DNA from: Lonepinella koalarum
GTDB lineage: Bacteria; Pseudomonadota; Gammaproteobacteria; Enterobacterales; Pasteurellaceae
Direction: 5' to 3'
Length of the DNA: 64,000 nt
Assembly (NCBI RefSeq): GCF_042926695.1
Contig: NZ_CP170642.1
Coordinates: forward strand, 1,736,001-1,800,000
A model generated the notes under the pieces. It ran no database searches and was not told the DNA's origin. It worked only from the letters and a program-made list of their open reading frames with translations. Shown one piece after another: positions 1-7,659 of the stretch. How positions within the stretch are numbered: position 1 is the first letter of the stretch; each line of letters starts with the position of its first letter. The translations under genes were made by a program, and so were the position numbers.

Positions 1-45
1 AATTTGGGCTTAGGGTTAAGTATTATTTATTTATAGGAGCATAAA

Positions 46-543
46 ATGACACAAGTAACATTAGCAGGAACCCCCATTGAAGTAAAAGGACATTTCCCAC
101 AAGTGGGTGAAACCGTTGAAAATTTAGTTTTTACTAACACCAAACTAGAAGACGTTGCTTTAAACGACTTTGCTGGCAAACGTAAAATCTTAAATATTTT
201 TCCAAGTATTGATACGGGGGTTTGTGCTACCTCAGTACGTACTTTTAATCAAAAAGCGGTAAATTTAGCCAATACTGTCGTGCTTTGTATTTCTGCCGAC
301 TTACCTTTTGCGCACGCTCGTTTTTGTGGCGCGGAAGGCATTGAGAACGTGCAAACGCTATCCACTTTCCGTGATAAATCTTTACACACTAAATTAGGCG
401 TAGATATTGCCAGTAGCGGTTTAGCAGGTTTAACTTCTCGTTCAGTCATTGTGTTAGATGAAAATAACAAGGTATTGCATTCTGAATTGGTGAGTGAAAT
501 TAAAAGTGAACCAGATTATGAACAAGCATTAGCGGTTCTGTAA
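46..543 (+). CDS. tpx: Thiol peroxidase Tpx
   Basis: Atypical 2-Cys peroxiredoxin of 165 residues, the normal Tpx length. It reduces hydrogen peroxide and organic hydroperoxides using thioredoxin. The peroxidatic cysteine is Cys60 in the motif SIDTGVCATSVRTFN, and the resolving cysteine is Cys94 in ARFCGAEG, matching the Cys61/Cys95 pair of E. coli Tpx. A clear Shine-Dalgarno (taggagc) lies just before the ATG. The gene stands alone and converges on nagA, with a strong hairpin between them. Nothing is missing or odd. Identification is secure from the motif pair and length. Confidence 0.96.
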   Translation: MTQVTLAGTPIEVKGHFPQVGETVENLVFTNTKLEDVALNDFAGKRKILNIFPSIDTGVCATSVRTFNQKAVNLANTVVLCISADLPFAHARFCGAEGIENVQTLSTFRDKSLHTKLGVDIASSGLAGLTSRSVIVLDENNKVLHSELVSEIKSEPDYEQALAVL

Positions 544-550
544 AAAATAA

Positions 551-594
551 GCCACAGCGTGGCGTAACCATAACCCCGTACGCCAGTACGGGGT
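551..594. terminator. Two hairpins between tpx and nagA, partial repeat copy
   Basis: Two consecutive perfect hairpins: GCCAC-agc-GTGGC (551-563) and AACCCCGTAC-gcca-GTACGGGGTT (572-594). They lie between convergent genes and should stop transcription from both sides. Both match the 3' half of the repeats at 10869-10983 and 12219-12461, so this is a partial copy of that family used as a terminator. Confidence 0.7.
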
Positions 595-605
595 TATATC
601 TACAT

Positions 606-1748
606 TTAATCCAACTGCCAAACCCCATTTACGGCTGTATTTTCTACTTTAAAATCATGGGTAAACACCGTTAAATTAGCAATTTTGCCGACTTCAATGG
701 AACCAAGTTTATCATCTACACCGATCGCTCGAGCAGGATAAAGGTTACACATTCTCAAACTTTCATCTAATGGAATACCCACTTCTTTCACGGCATTTTC
801 GACACTTTCAATCATGGTGATAGACGAACCACTTAAAATGCCGTTGCCGTCAACACATTTGCCGTCTCGCACATAAATAGTTTTACCTACGAAAGTAAAT
901 TCTTTAATATCTGAACCCGCTGGTGCAATGGCATCTGTAACGATACAAAGTTTATTCCCTTTGGTACGTTTAGCGATTTTTACGTTGCCAAAATCCACAT
1001 GCAAACCATCCACAATAATCCCTGCATAAATATCATCAGAATCCAATACCGCACCAACTACTCCCATATCTCGTCCGGAGCTAATCGGTGACATCGCATT
1101 ATGTAAGTGCGTTGCAAAAGTAATCCCTTTTTTGAAAGCATCTTTTGCCACATCATAAGTTGCATTAGAGTGACCGATAGATACCACCATACCAGCTTTG
1201 ACAAAATCAGGCACATATTTTACGCTTGGGTTATCCGCTGCTAAGGTAAGTTTAGTAATCACATCTGCATTCGCACAGAGAAAATCTTTCATCTCCGGGG
1301 AAACTTCACGGATATATTCAGGCTGATGCGTACCTTTTTTAGCCACACTCAAATAGGGACCTTCCAAATGCAAACCTAAGGCTTGGTTTTGGTGTTTGGC
1401 TAAATATTCTCGCATAATTTTCACCGCAGTTTTCATATCGTCATCAGGAGATGTGATAAAGGTTGGTAAAAAGCTAGTCGTCCCCGAACGTACATTGGTG
1501 TCTTGCATAATCTCAAGGGTTTCCACGCTAGTTTGATCATTAAACATCACGCCACCACAACCGTTTAATTGTAAATCAATAAATCCAGCTGTAAGGTTAT
1601 TACCTTTTAAATCAAAATGTTGAATATCATGAGGTAAATGTTCTTGGCGAACAATATCCACAATTTTATCATTATCCACGATGACGGCATGACCATACAA
1701 CACATTATAGCCGGTATAGATCACGGCGTTCGTTAAAGCATATTTCAT
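606..1748 (-). CDS. nagA: N-acetylglucosamine-6-phosphate deacetylase NagA
   Basis: Cytoplasmic amidohydrolase of 380 residues that removes acetate from GlcNAc-6-P to give glucosamine-6-P. Visible family motifs are the metal-site segment LHLEGPYLS, the GHSNATY segment, the THLHNAMSP segment and the catalytic Asp in CIVTDAIAPAG. Length is normal. It is the last gene of the leftward operon nanE-nanK-siaR-nanA-nagB-nagA, 49 bp after nagB. In this pathway it takes the GlcNAc-6-P formed by NanE and feeds NagB. The gene converges on tpx, and the hairpins at 551-594 probably end the transcript. Confidence 0.96.
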   Translation of the reverse strand: MKYALTNAVIYTGYNVLYGHAVIVDNDKIVDIVRQEHLPHDIQHFDLKGNNLTAGFIDLQLNGCGGVMFNDQTSVETLEIMQDTNVRSGTTSFLPTFITSPDDDMKTAVKIMREYLAKHQNQALGLHLEGPYLSVAKKGTHQPEYIREVSPEMKDFLCANADVITKLTLAADNPSVKYVPDFVKAGMVVSIGHSNATYDVAKDAFKKGITFATHLHNAMSPISSGRDMGVVGAVLDSDDIYAGIIVDGLHVDFGNVKIAKRTKGNKLCIVTDAIAPAGSDIKEFTFVGKTIYVRDGKCVDGNGILSGSSITMIESVENAVKEVGIPLDESLRMCNLYPARAIGVDDKLGSIEVGKIANLTVFTHDFKVENTAVNGVWQLD

Positions 1749-1797
1749 GTTATATTCCTTAAAAGCGTTTAGGGCGTAAAAATATCTAGTTATTCAT

Positions 1798-2607
1798 TTA
1801 GTCATTAACGACTGAATGAATAGCTCGGGCTTCTAACTCAGTAAAATATTTCACTGTTTTTACTTTTAATTCTTGCGTCGCTGGCTCATCACAGACCAAA
1901 ATATAATGGCGATGTTGTTGCAATGCACTAATCGTCCAGAAATGGTTTACACAGCCTTCCACGCCTGCTTGTACCGCAAACGCTTTATTATGCCCCGTGG
2001 CAAGAATCATGACTTCTTCCGCATCTAATAATGTGCCTACGCCAATAGTTAAGGCATATTTTGGTACTTTATTCACATCATTATCAAAGAAACGGGAATT
2101 GGCAATCAGTGTATCTTGGGTGAGCGTTTTAATTCTGGTGCGAGATGCGAGTGACGATGCGGGTTCATTAAACGCAATATGACCGTCATTACCGACCCCT
2201 CCCATAAAGAGATTAATTTTACCATAGGACTTAATTTTTTCCTCGTAACGACGGCATTCAGTATCGTGCTCTTTGGTATTTCCATTCAGAATATTGATAT
2301 TTTTTTGTTGAATATCAATATGATTAAAGAAATTATTATACATAAAACTATGATAGCTTTCGGGATGTTCTATAGGTAAGTCAACATATTCATCCATATT
2401 GAATGTGACAACATGTTTAAAACTCACTTCCCCAGCTTTGCATAAAGCAATCAGTTCTTTATAAGTGGCTAATGGTGTACCACCAGTAGGTAGCCCTAAG
2501 ACAAAAGGATGATCTTCTGTTGGTTGAAACTGATTAATTCGATCTACAATATGACGTGCAGACCATTTAGCTACTTGTTCAGCATTTTTTAATGGAATTA
2601 AACGCAT
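1798..2607 (-). CDS. nagB: Glucosamine-6-phosphate deaminase NagB
   Basis: Converts glucosamine-6-P to fructose-6-P plus ammonia, the last step before glycolysis. 269 residues, close to E. coli NagB (266). Characteristic segments are VTFNMDEYVDLP near residue 70, and GGVGNDGHIAFNEPASSL, which carries the catalytic Asp/His region and substrate-binding residues. An aggag-type ribosome site precedes the ATG. It lies 218 bp downstream of nanA, the only large gap in the operon, and that gap holds a nested inverted-repeat element. Transcription may continue through it or restart there. The released ammonia links sialic acid use to the nitrogen genes at 18-30 kb. Confidence 0.96.
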   Translation of the reverse strand: MRLIPLKNAEQVAKWSARHIVDRINQFQPTEDHPFVLGLPTGGTPLATYKELIALCKAGEVSFKHVVTFNMDEYVDLPIEHPESYHSFMYNNFFNHIDIQQKNINILNGNTKEHDTECRRYEEKIKSYGKINLFMGGVGNDGHIAFNEPASSLASRTRIKTLTQDTLIANSRFFDNDVNKVPKYALTIGVGTLLDAEEVMILATGHNKAFAVQAGVEGCVNHFWTISALQQHRHYILVCDEPATQELKVKTVKYFTELEARAIHSVVND

Positions 2608-2675
2608 ATTATCTCCTTGGAAAAGTTTTGTTTTTTACACCGCGGTTTTTTGTTAACCTTTGTTTATTTCACATT

Positions 2676-2766
2676 GTAGGGGCGTATTGCATACGCCCTA
2701 TTAATTCGATCCTTTTATGCCCCATTTACCTATTTGGATACAAGGGCGTATGCAATACGCCCCTAC
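2676..2766. repeat. MITE-like inverted repeat between nanA and nagB
   Basis: A perfect 24-bp inverted repeat: left arm 2676-2699, right arm 2743-2766, each containing GGGGCGTATTGCATACGCCC or its complement. The arms enclose a 43-bp AT-rich core. A second, weaker pair surrounds it (caccgcggtttt at 2638, aaaactgcggtg at 2793). There is no coding capacity. It would form a long stem in the nan transcript. The size and arms fit a small non-autonomous mobile element or an intergenic palindrome family. Confidence 0.75.
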
Positions 2767-2825
2767 AGAACCTAACCAACATAAAATCAATCAAAACTGC
2801 GGTGTTTTTTTGATGATTTTTTTAA

Positions 2826-3707
2826 TTATTTAAGAAATTGCTCATATAACTCTTTAGCGCGAACTAATTGTGCTTCAGTGGCTTTCGCTGTCATTGGTTC
2901 ACGACAATAACCTGCATCTACACCTTGTAATTTCAAGATTTCTTTGATTGTTAGGTATAAACCATTGGCCAAAATACCTTCAATTAAATCGTTAGTCACG
3001 TGTTGAATTTCCAATGCTTCTTTTACTTGGCCGGCTTGCGTTAATTCAAAAATTTGTCTTGCACGTAAACCGTTCACGTTGAACGTTGAACCGATCGCAC
3101 CATGTACACCTAAAGATGCCGCAGGTACCATCATTTCATCAAAACCCGCCCACACTAATTTTTCTGGATACGCTTTACGTAAACGTTCTAATAAATAGAA
3201 GTCACCTGCGGTGAATTTCACACCTAACACTTTTGGATTTTTGTAAAGTTCACCAAATTGTTCCACACCAATATTCACGCCAGTTAAGAACGGGATAGAA
3301 TACACGATCATATTATTGCCGGTTTCTGCAATAATCGTTTCGTAGTAATGTTTGATTTCTGGAAAACTGAATTTGTAATAAAATGGTGTGACTGCTGATA
3401 AACTGTCATAACCTAATTCTGTGGCATATTTACCTAATTCCACCGCTTCTTTTAAGTTTACACTACCTACTTGAGCAATTAATGCGACTTGATCTTTGGC
3501 TTCATCTTTGGCAATACGGAAGATTTGTTTTTTCTCTTCGGTAGAAAGCATAAAGTTTTCACCCGTAGAACCACCTACATATAAACCATCGACTTTCATT
3601 TTATCAATGTTATGACGAATGATTTGACGTAACCCTTTTTCGTTGATGGAACCATCTTCATTAAAAGACACTAATAATGCACTGAAAATACCTTTTAAGT
3701 TTTTCAT
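2826..3707 (-). CDS. nanA: N-acetylneuraminate lyase NanA
   Basis: Class I aldolase of the DapA/NAL family, 293 residues, that cleaves sialic acid into N-acetylmannosamine and pyruvate. Seen directly: GGSTGENFMLS (carboxylate-binding loop), the catalytic Tyr in MIVYSIPFLTG and the Schiff-base Lys in GVKFTAGDFYLLE. These separate NAL from dihydrodipicolinate synthase. The aaggagaaaatt site precedes the ATG. The gene follows siaR by 11 bp and is part of the leftward nan operon. Its product ManNAc goes to NanK. Confidence 0.97.
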   Translation of the reverse strand: MKNLKGIFSALLVSFNEDGSINEKGLRQIIRHNIDKMKVDGLYVGGSTGENFMLSTEEKKQIFRIAKDEAKDQVALIAQVGSVNLKEAVELGKYATELGYDSLSAVTPFYYKFSFPEIKHYYETIIAETGNNMIVYSIPFLTGVNIGVEQFGELYKNPKVLGVKFTAGDFYLLERLRKAYPEKLVWAGFDEMMVPAASLGVHGAIGSTFNVNGLRARQIFELTQAGQVKEALEIQHVTNDLIEGILANGLYLTIKEILKLQGVDAGYCREPMTAKATEAQLVRAKELYEQFLK

Positions 3708-3718
3708 TAAATTTTCTC

Positions 3719-4597
3719 CTATTTGTTCTGTTGTTGCTCAATAACGGCAACAGTTTTCTGTTTAGATTGTTTCGCTTTTTCTTGTTCGGCTTGAACTAAC
3801 AAGGCATAAATCAGATCAAGCACGAATAATTGAGTGATTTGTGTACCGACGGAATCGCCTTGTAATTGACCTTGGCGATTACCGTTATTTAGCACATAAT
3901 CGGAAACTTTAGTAATGGGGGAACGTAAATTATGGGTAATTGCCACCGTTACTGCGCCAGCCTGTTTAGCAATCTCAAGTGCTTTGGTCGTTTCTGGTGA
4001 AGCACCGGAATGACTAATACCAATTACCACATCACCTTTTTTCATCAATGACGCTTGCATATACATAAAATGGTTATTGGTTTCAGAATCTACCTGAAAC
4101 CCCACACGCATTAATTTATTTTTTGCACCATCTGCCACAATACCTGATGAACCGACACCGAATAAATAAATGCGTTTAGCGTTACGCAATTCTTTTACTA
4201 CTTTGTTTAACTCATTAAAATCTAACAAATTAATGGTTTCACTCACCACTCTATCAATCACATTTTGTAATTTAGTCGCAATGGATTTAGGGCTATCCTT
4301 GGCAGTGATATTGGTATCTAACAACGCGGAAGGCTGTTGACTTTGGGTCGCAAGCTCAATAGCAAAATCTAATTTAAAATCACTAAATCCTTTAAACCCA
4401 AGAGTACGACAAAAACGGATAAACGTGGCTTCACCCACATTTAATGATTTTGCAATTTCAGATAAAGAAGATTGTGCCAGTAATTGCGGCGTTGTAAGAA
4501 TCTGTTCTGCAATGCGTTTTTCGGTTTTCGTCAAACTACTTTGCAATGCTCCGATAGTATCTAAAATCTTACCACCTTTATTAGAATTATTGACCAT
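3719..4597 (-). CDS. siaR: RpiR-family sialic acid regulator SiaR/NanR
   Basis: RpiR-type transcription factor of 292 residues: N-terminal helix-turn-helix (about 1-80, with SLSEIAKSLNVGEATFIRFCRTLGF), then a SIS sugar-phosphate domain (about 125-260, with IYLFGVGSSGIVADGAKNKL and VIGISHSGASPETTKALE). In H. influenzae the gene at this place in the operon, SiaR, responds to glucosamine-6-P and works with CRP on the nan-sia intergenic region. I infer the same role here. Start choice: an ATG two codons upstream (4603) touches the GAGG ribosome site, whereas the ATG at 4597 has a normal 7-nt spacing, so the shorter form is preferred. It sits 17 bp after nanK and 11 bp before nanA. Confidence 0.9.
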   Translation of the reverse strand: MVNNSNKGGKILDTIGALQSSLTKTEKRIAEQILTTPQLLAQSSLSEIAKSLNVGEATFIRFCRTLGFKGFSDFKLDFAIELATQSQQPSALLDTNITAKDSPKSIATKLQNVIDRVVSETINLLDFNELNKVVKELRNAKRIYLFGVGSSGIVADGAKNKLMRVGFQVDSETNNHFMYMQASLMKKGDVVIGISHSGASPETTKALEIAKQAGAVTVAITHNLRSPITKVSDYVLNNGNRQGQLQGDSVGTQITQLFVLDLIYALLVQAEQEKAKQSKQKTVAVIEQQQNK

Positions 4598-4614
4598 ATT
4601 CATTCCTCTAATTA

Positions 4615-5496
4615 TTATGCCTTAGCTAAAACGATTTCACCCCAATATGCCGCACCGATTAACCCAGCATCGCCGGCATATTTTGCAGTGCTTAATTTAC
4701 AATGATAGAAATGTGGCATCGCTTGCATATATTGTTGCACTAAAGGCAAATAACCGTCTGCTAACCCTACACTACCGCCAATCACAACATGTTGAATATC
4801 CAAGCAAATCACTAAATCTGCCACTAGATTTGCAATGGCTTTGGCAGAACGGTGAACAAGCGCGGTGGCTTTTTCATCATTTTCACGAAATAACGCGAAC
4901 ACTTCTTTCGGCGAACAAGGTTTATCCCATTTTTGTGCATCACGTTCTATTGCTCGTCCTGCCGTGACGGCTTCCACACAACCACGACGGCCACAACCGC
5001 ACATTTCACCATTTGGATCCGCCAAGCTATGTCCAATATGTCCCACTACACCATTTGGTCCAGTTTGCAATTCACCGTTTAAAATAATGCCTCCGCCGAC
5101 ACCAGTCGAAACCACAATAAAGGCAAAATTAGGTACTTCTTGCGGATCCATATGTTGATATTCCGCACAAGCCGCTGCTTGTACATCATTTAATAAGAAA
5201 ATCGGTTTATCCGTATGACGAGCAATACTGTCTTGGAGTGGAAATTCCGCTAATCCACCTAAATTTTTCGGGTTAAGTGCGGTTAAAATTCCATTATTTA
5301 TGATACCGGTAGAAGCCACTGCTACGTAATCAAATTGACCGACATATTGCTGAACTAATGTGGCTAAGGCTTGATGCATAGCATTGGCAGCATCATCTTG
5401 TGGTGTGGTAATTTGCTGGCGTTGTTGGATTTGGTTGTTTTCCACCAACGCTGCCGCAATTTTAGTACCACCAATATCTAGGGCTAAACAACGCAT
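4615..5496 (-). CDS. nanK: N-acetylmannosamine kinase NanK
   Basis: ROK-family sugar kinase, 293 residues, phosphorylating ManNAc to ManNAc-6-P with ATP. The N-terminus has the phosphate-binding motif LALDIGGTKIAAALV. The ROK zinc motif CGCGRRGCVE is seen around residue 165, preceded by the catalytic GHIGHS segment. FAFIVVSTGVGGGI is the second glycine-rich nucleotide loop. The gene is 20 bp downstream of nanE and 17 bp upstream of siaR. The motifs alone fit a glucokinase or NagK, but position in a nan operon makes NanK the best reading. Confidence 0.93.
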   Translation of the reverse strand: MRCLALDIGGTKIAAALVENNQIQQRQQITTPQDDAANAMHQALATLVQQYVGQFDYVAVASTGIINNGILTALNPKNLGGLAEFPLQDSIARHTDKPIFLLNDVQAAACAEYQHMDPQEVPNFAFIVVSTGVGGGIILNGELQTGPNGVVGHIGHSLADPNGEMCGCGRRGCVEAVTAGRAIERDAQKWDKPCSPKEVFALFRENDEKATALVHRSAKAIANLVADLVICLDIQHVVIGGSVGLADGYLPLVQQYMQAMPHFYHCKLSTAKYAGDAGLIGAAYWGEIVLAKA

Positions 5497-5516
5497 ATAA
5501 ACTCTCTTTATTTCAA

Positions 5517-6203
5517 TTAGTTAGCAGATTTCACCGCATTGGCAAACCAGCTCACAATATGTTCTAAACGGGTTAATGCAGAACCTACCGTGACGGCATC
5601 TGCGCCGATTTCAATAGCCGTTTTGGCTAATTCTGGGGTATTGTAACGACCTTCCGCCATGACAAAACAACCGGCGGCTTTTAAATCTTTGACTAATTGA
5701 TAATCCGGTTCACGGGGAATTTCGCCACCGGTATAACCTGACATGGTGCTACCCACAATATCAAAACCGAGTTTTTGACAATATAAACCCTCTTCTAAAT
5801 TAGAACAGTCTGCCATGGCTAAACAGCCACATTCGTGGATTTTTTTCACCGCACTTTCTATATCCACTGGACGAGGGCGATTGGTGCCATCCACCGCAAT
5901 AATATCTGCTCCCGCAGTAGCTAAATCTTCAATATCTTGTAAGAATGGGGTGATGCGAACCGGGCTATCTGGTAAATCACGTTTTTTAATACCAATAATC
6001 GGAATGGTCACAAAAGGACGAGTGGCTTTTAAATTTTCTACACCCTCAATACGCAAGCCAGCAGCCCCACCATGTTGGGAAGCTTGCGCCATCGCGGCAA
6101 CAATTTCAGGTTTATCCATAGGACCGCCATCAACCGGTTGGCAAGAAGAAATAAATCCTTTTGTGATTTGAGTAAGCACGTCGGAATGAGATAGTTTTGA
6201 CAT
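5517..6203 (-). CDS. nanE: N-acetylmannosamine-6-phosphate 2-epimerase NanE
   Basis: TIM-barrel epimerase, 228 residues, converting ManNAc-6-P to GlcNAc-6-P. Typical segments are ISCQPVDGGPMDKPE near the N-terminus, GAAGLRIEG, IIGIKKRDLPDSPVRITP (with the catalytic Lys in IKKRD), IIAVDGTNRPRP and FVMAEGRYNTPELA near residue 180, as in bacterial NanE. First gene of the leftward catabolic operon. Its ATG lies 368 bp from the divergent siaP, so its promoter sits in the shared regulatory region. Confidence 0.95.
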   Translation of the reverse strand: MSKLSHSDVLTQITKGFISSCQPVDGGPMDKPEIVAAMAQASQHGGAAGLRIEGVENLKATRPFVTIPIIGIKKRDLPDSPVRITPFLQDIEDLATAGADIIAVDGTNRPRPVDIESAVKKIHECGCLAMADCSNLEEGLYCQKLGFDIVGSTMSGYTGGEIPREPDYQLVKDLKAAGCFVMAEGRYNTPELAKTAIEIGADAVTVGSALTRLEHIVSWFANAVKSAN

Positions 6204-6571
6204 ATATACTCCATGTAATTTTATTTTTAGAATTAATACTTCATTTTTTTGCTAGGTTACGCCCTAACAAACAAAATAGCAAGACCTTTTGCAATACTTT
6301 GCATAAATTTACAGCAAAATAATTTTAAACTTAAATTAAAGATCATATATTGAACTTATTATATGCCTAAAAAATCCCAATAGTGGAGTAAAAATTCAAA
6401 AATTTTAAAATAATTTTTCAATTTTGTGATCTATGTCTCATTTTTGAAATTTAACTTCAAAAATATATTTATTTTTTGACTTTTATGATCCAAAATGCTA
6501 AGTATATTAAAACCGCATAGGTTTAATTCACTCTCACACTTTTAAACTCTGACAATTAACAGGAGCGTACT
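6204..6571. promoter_or_regulatory. Divergent nan / sia control region
   Basis: 368 bp without a gene, very AT-rich, between divergent nanE and siaP. A CRP-like site TGTGATCTATGTCTCA is at 6425-6440: the left half is perfect and the right half has one change from TCACA. It lies about 140 bp upstream of siaP. In H. influenzae, SiaR and CRP bind the equivalent interval and control both directions, and the same arrangement is inferred here. I could not assign a SiaR operator from sequence alone. A strong ribosome site (caggagcg) precedes siaP. Confidence 0.7.
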
Positions 6572-7567
6572 ATGAAATTTAACAAACTATTACTAGCGAC
6601 ATTTTGTGCCGGCATTGCGGCATCTGCTTTTGCAACTTCTGCCTTTGCCGCAGATTACGATTTAAAATTTGGTATGAATGCGGGTACAAGCCAAAACGAA
6701 TACAAAGCCGCTGAATTTTTCGCCAAAGAAGTGAAAGATAAATCTGCGGGCAAAATTGAAGTGAAACTTTTCCCATCATCTCAATTAGGTGATGATCGTA
6801 CTATGATGAAACAATTAAAAGATGGTGCATTGGATTTCACCTTTGCAGAATCTGCCCGTTTCCAAATTTTCTATCCAGAAGCAGAAATCTTTGCCTTACC
6901 TTATGTAGTGCCAAACATTGAATTTAGCAAAAAAGCATTATTAGACACCAATTTTGGTAAAGAATTATTACGTAAAGTGCATGATGAACAAGGTATGACG
7001 TTATTATCTGTGGCGTATAATGGTACGCGTCAAACCTCATCAAACCGTCCAATTAATTCTATTGCTGATATGAAAGGCTTGAAATTACGTGTACCAAATG
7101 CAGCAACTAACCTAGCCTTTGCAAAATATGTCGGTGCAGCACCAACCCCAATGGCATTCTCTGAAGTATATTTAGCCTTACAAACTAACTCTGTAGATGG
7201 TCAAGAAAACCCATTACCAACTATTCGGGCGCAAAAATTCTATGAAGTGCAAAAATATTTAGCCATCACTAACCATATCTTAAATGACCAACTTTACTTA
7301 ATCAGTAATGAAACTTGGGATGATTTACCAGCCGATTTACAAAAAGTGGTGAAAGATGCCGCTGAAGCTGCCGCGGAATACCACAGCAAATTATTCCACG
7401 ATGGCGAAGCTAACGACATTGCTTTCTTTGAACAACAAGGAGTAACCGTTACTCACCCTGATTTAGCACCGTTCAAAGCAGCATTAAAACCTTACTATGA
7501 CGAATATTTGAAAAAGAACGGCAAAGTGGGACAAGATGCCTTTGATGAATTTTCACAAATTAAATAA
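6572..7567 (+). CDS. siaP: Sialic acid TRAP transporter substrate-binding protein SiaP
   Basis: Periplasmic DctP-family protein, 331 residues, that captures N-acetylneuraminate and delivers it to SiaQM. A signal peptide covers residues 1-26 with cleavage after SAFA, giving mature ADYDLKFGMN, the same mature start as H. influenzae SiaP. Characteristic stretches include SSQLGDDRTMMKQLKDG, FTFAESARFQIFYPEAE, NGTRQTSSNRPI and LKLRVPNAATNLAFAKY. The last two hold the arginines that clamp the substrate carboxylate. Followed after 92 bp by siaQM, with a weak hairpin in the gap that may keep siaP mRNA in excess. Confidence 0.97.
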   Translation: MKFNKLLLATFCAGIAASAFATSAFAADYDLKFGMNAGTSQNEYKAAEFFAKEVKDKSAGKIEVKLFPSSQLGDDRTMMKQLKDGALDFTFAESARFQIFYPEAEIFALPYVVPNIEFSKKALLDTNFGKELLRKVHDEQGMTLLSVAYNGTRQTSSNRPINSIADMKGLKLRVPNAATNLAFAKYVGAAPTPMAFSEVYLALQTNSVDGQENPLPTIRAQKFYEVQKYLAITNHILNDQLYLISNETWDDLPADLQKVVKDAAEAAAEYHSKLFHDGEANDIAFFEQQGVTVTHPDLAPFKAALKPYYDEYLKKNGKVGQDAFDEFSQIK

Positions 7568-7580
7568 TTAAATAATCTCG

Positions 7581-7613
7581 CCTTGCTCTCATTTTCCTCT
7601 GGTGGGAGTAAGG
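7581..7613 (+). promoter_or_regulatory. Hairpin between siaP and siaQM
   Basis: Imperfect stem CCTTGCTC / GGAGTAAGG with a purine mismatch and a roughly 17-nt loop in the gap between siaP and siaQM. Such hairpins often protect or partly terminate upstream mRNA so that the binding protein is made in excess over the membrane subunits. The stem is seen. The role is inferred. Confidence 0.4.
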
Positions 7614-7659
7614 TTTCTTATCTAAGTTTCCGTATTTTACTCGGCGTATCGGAGTAGTT

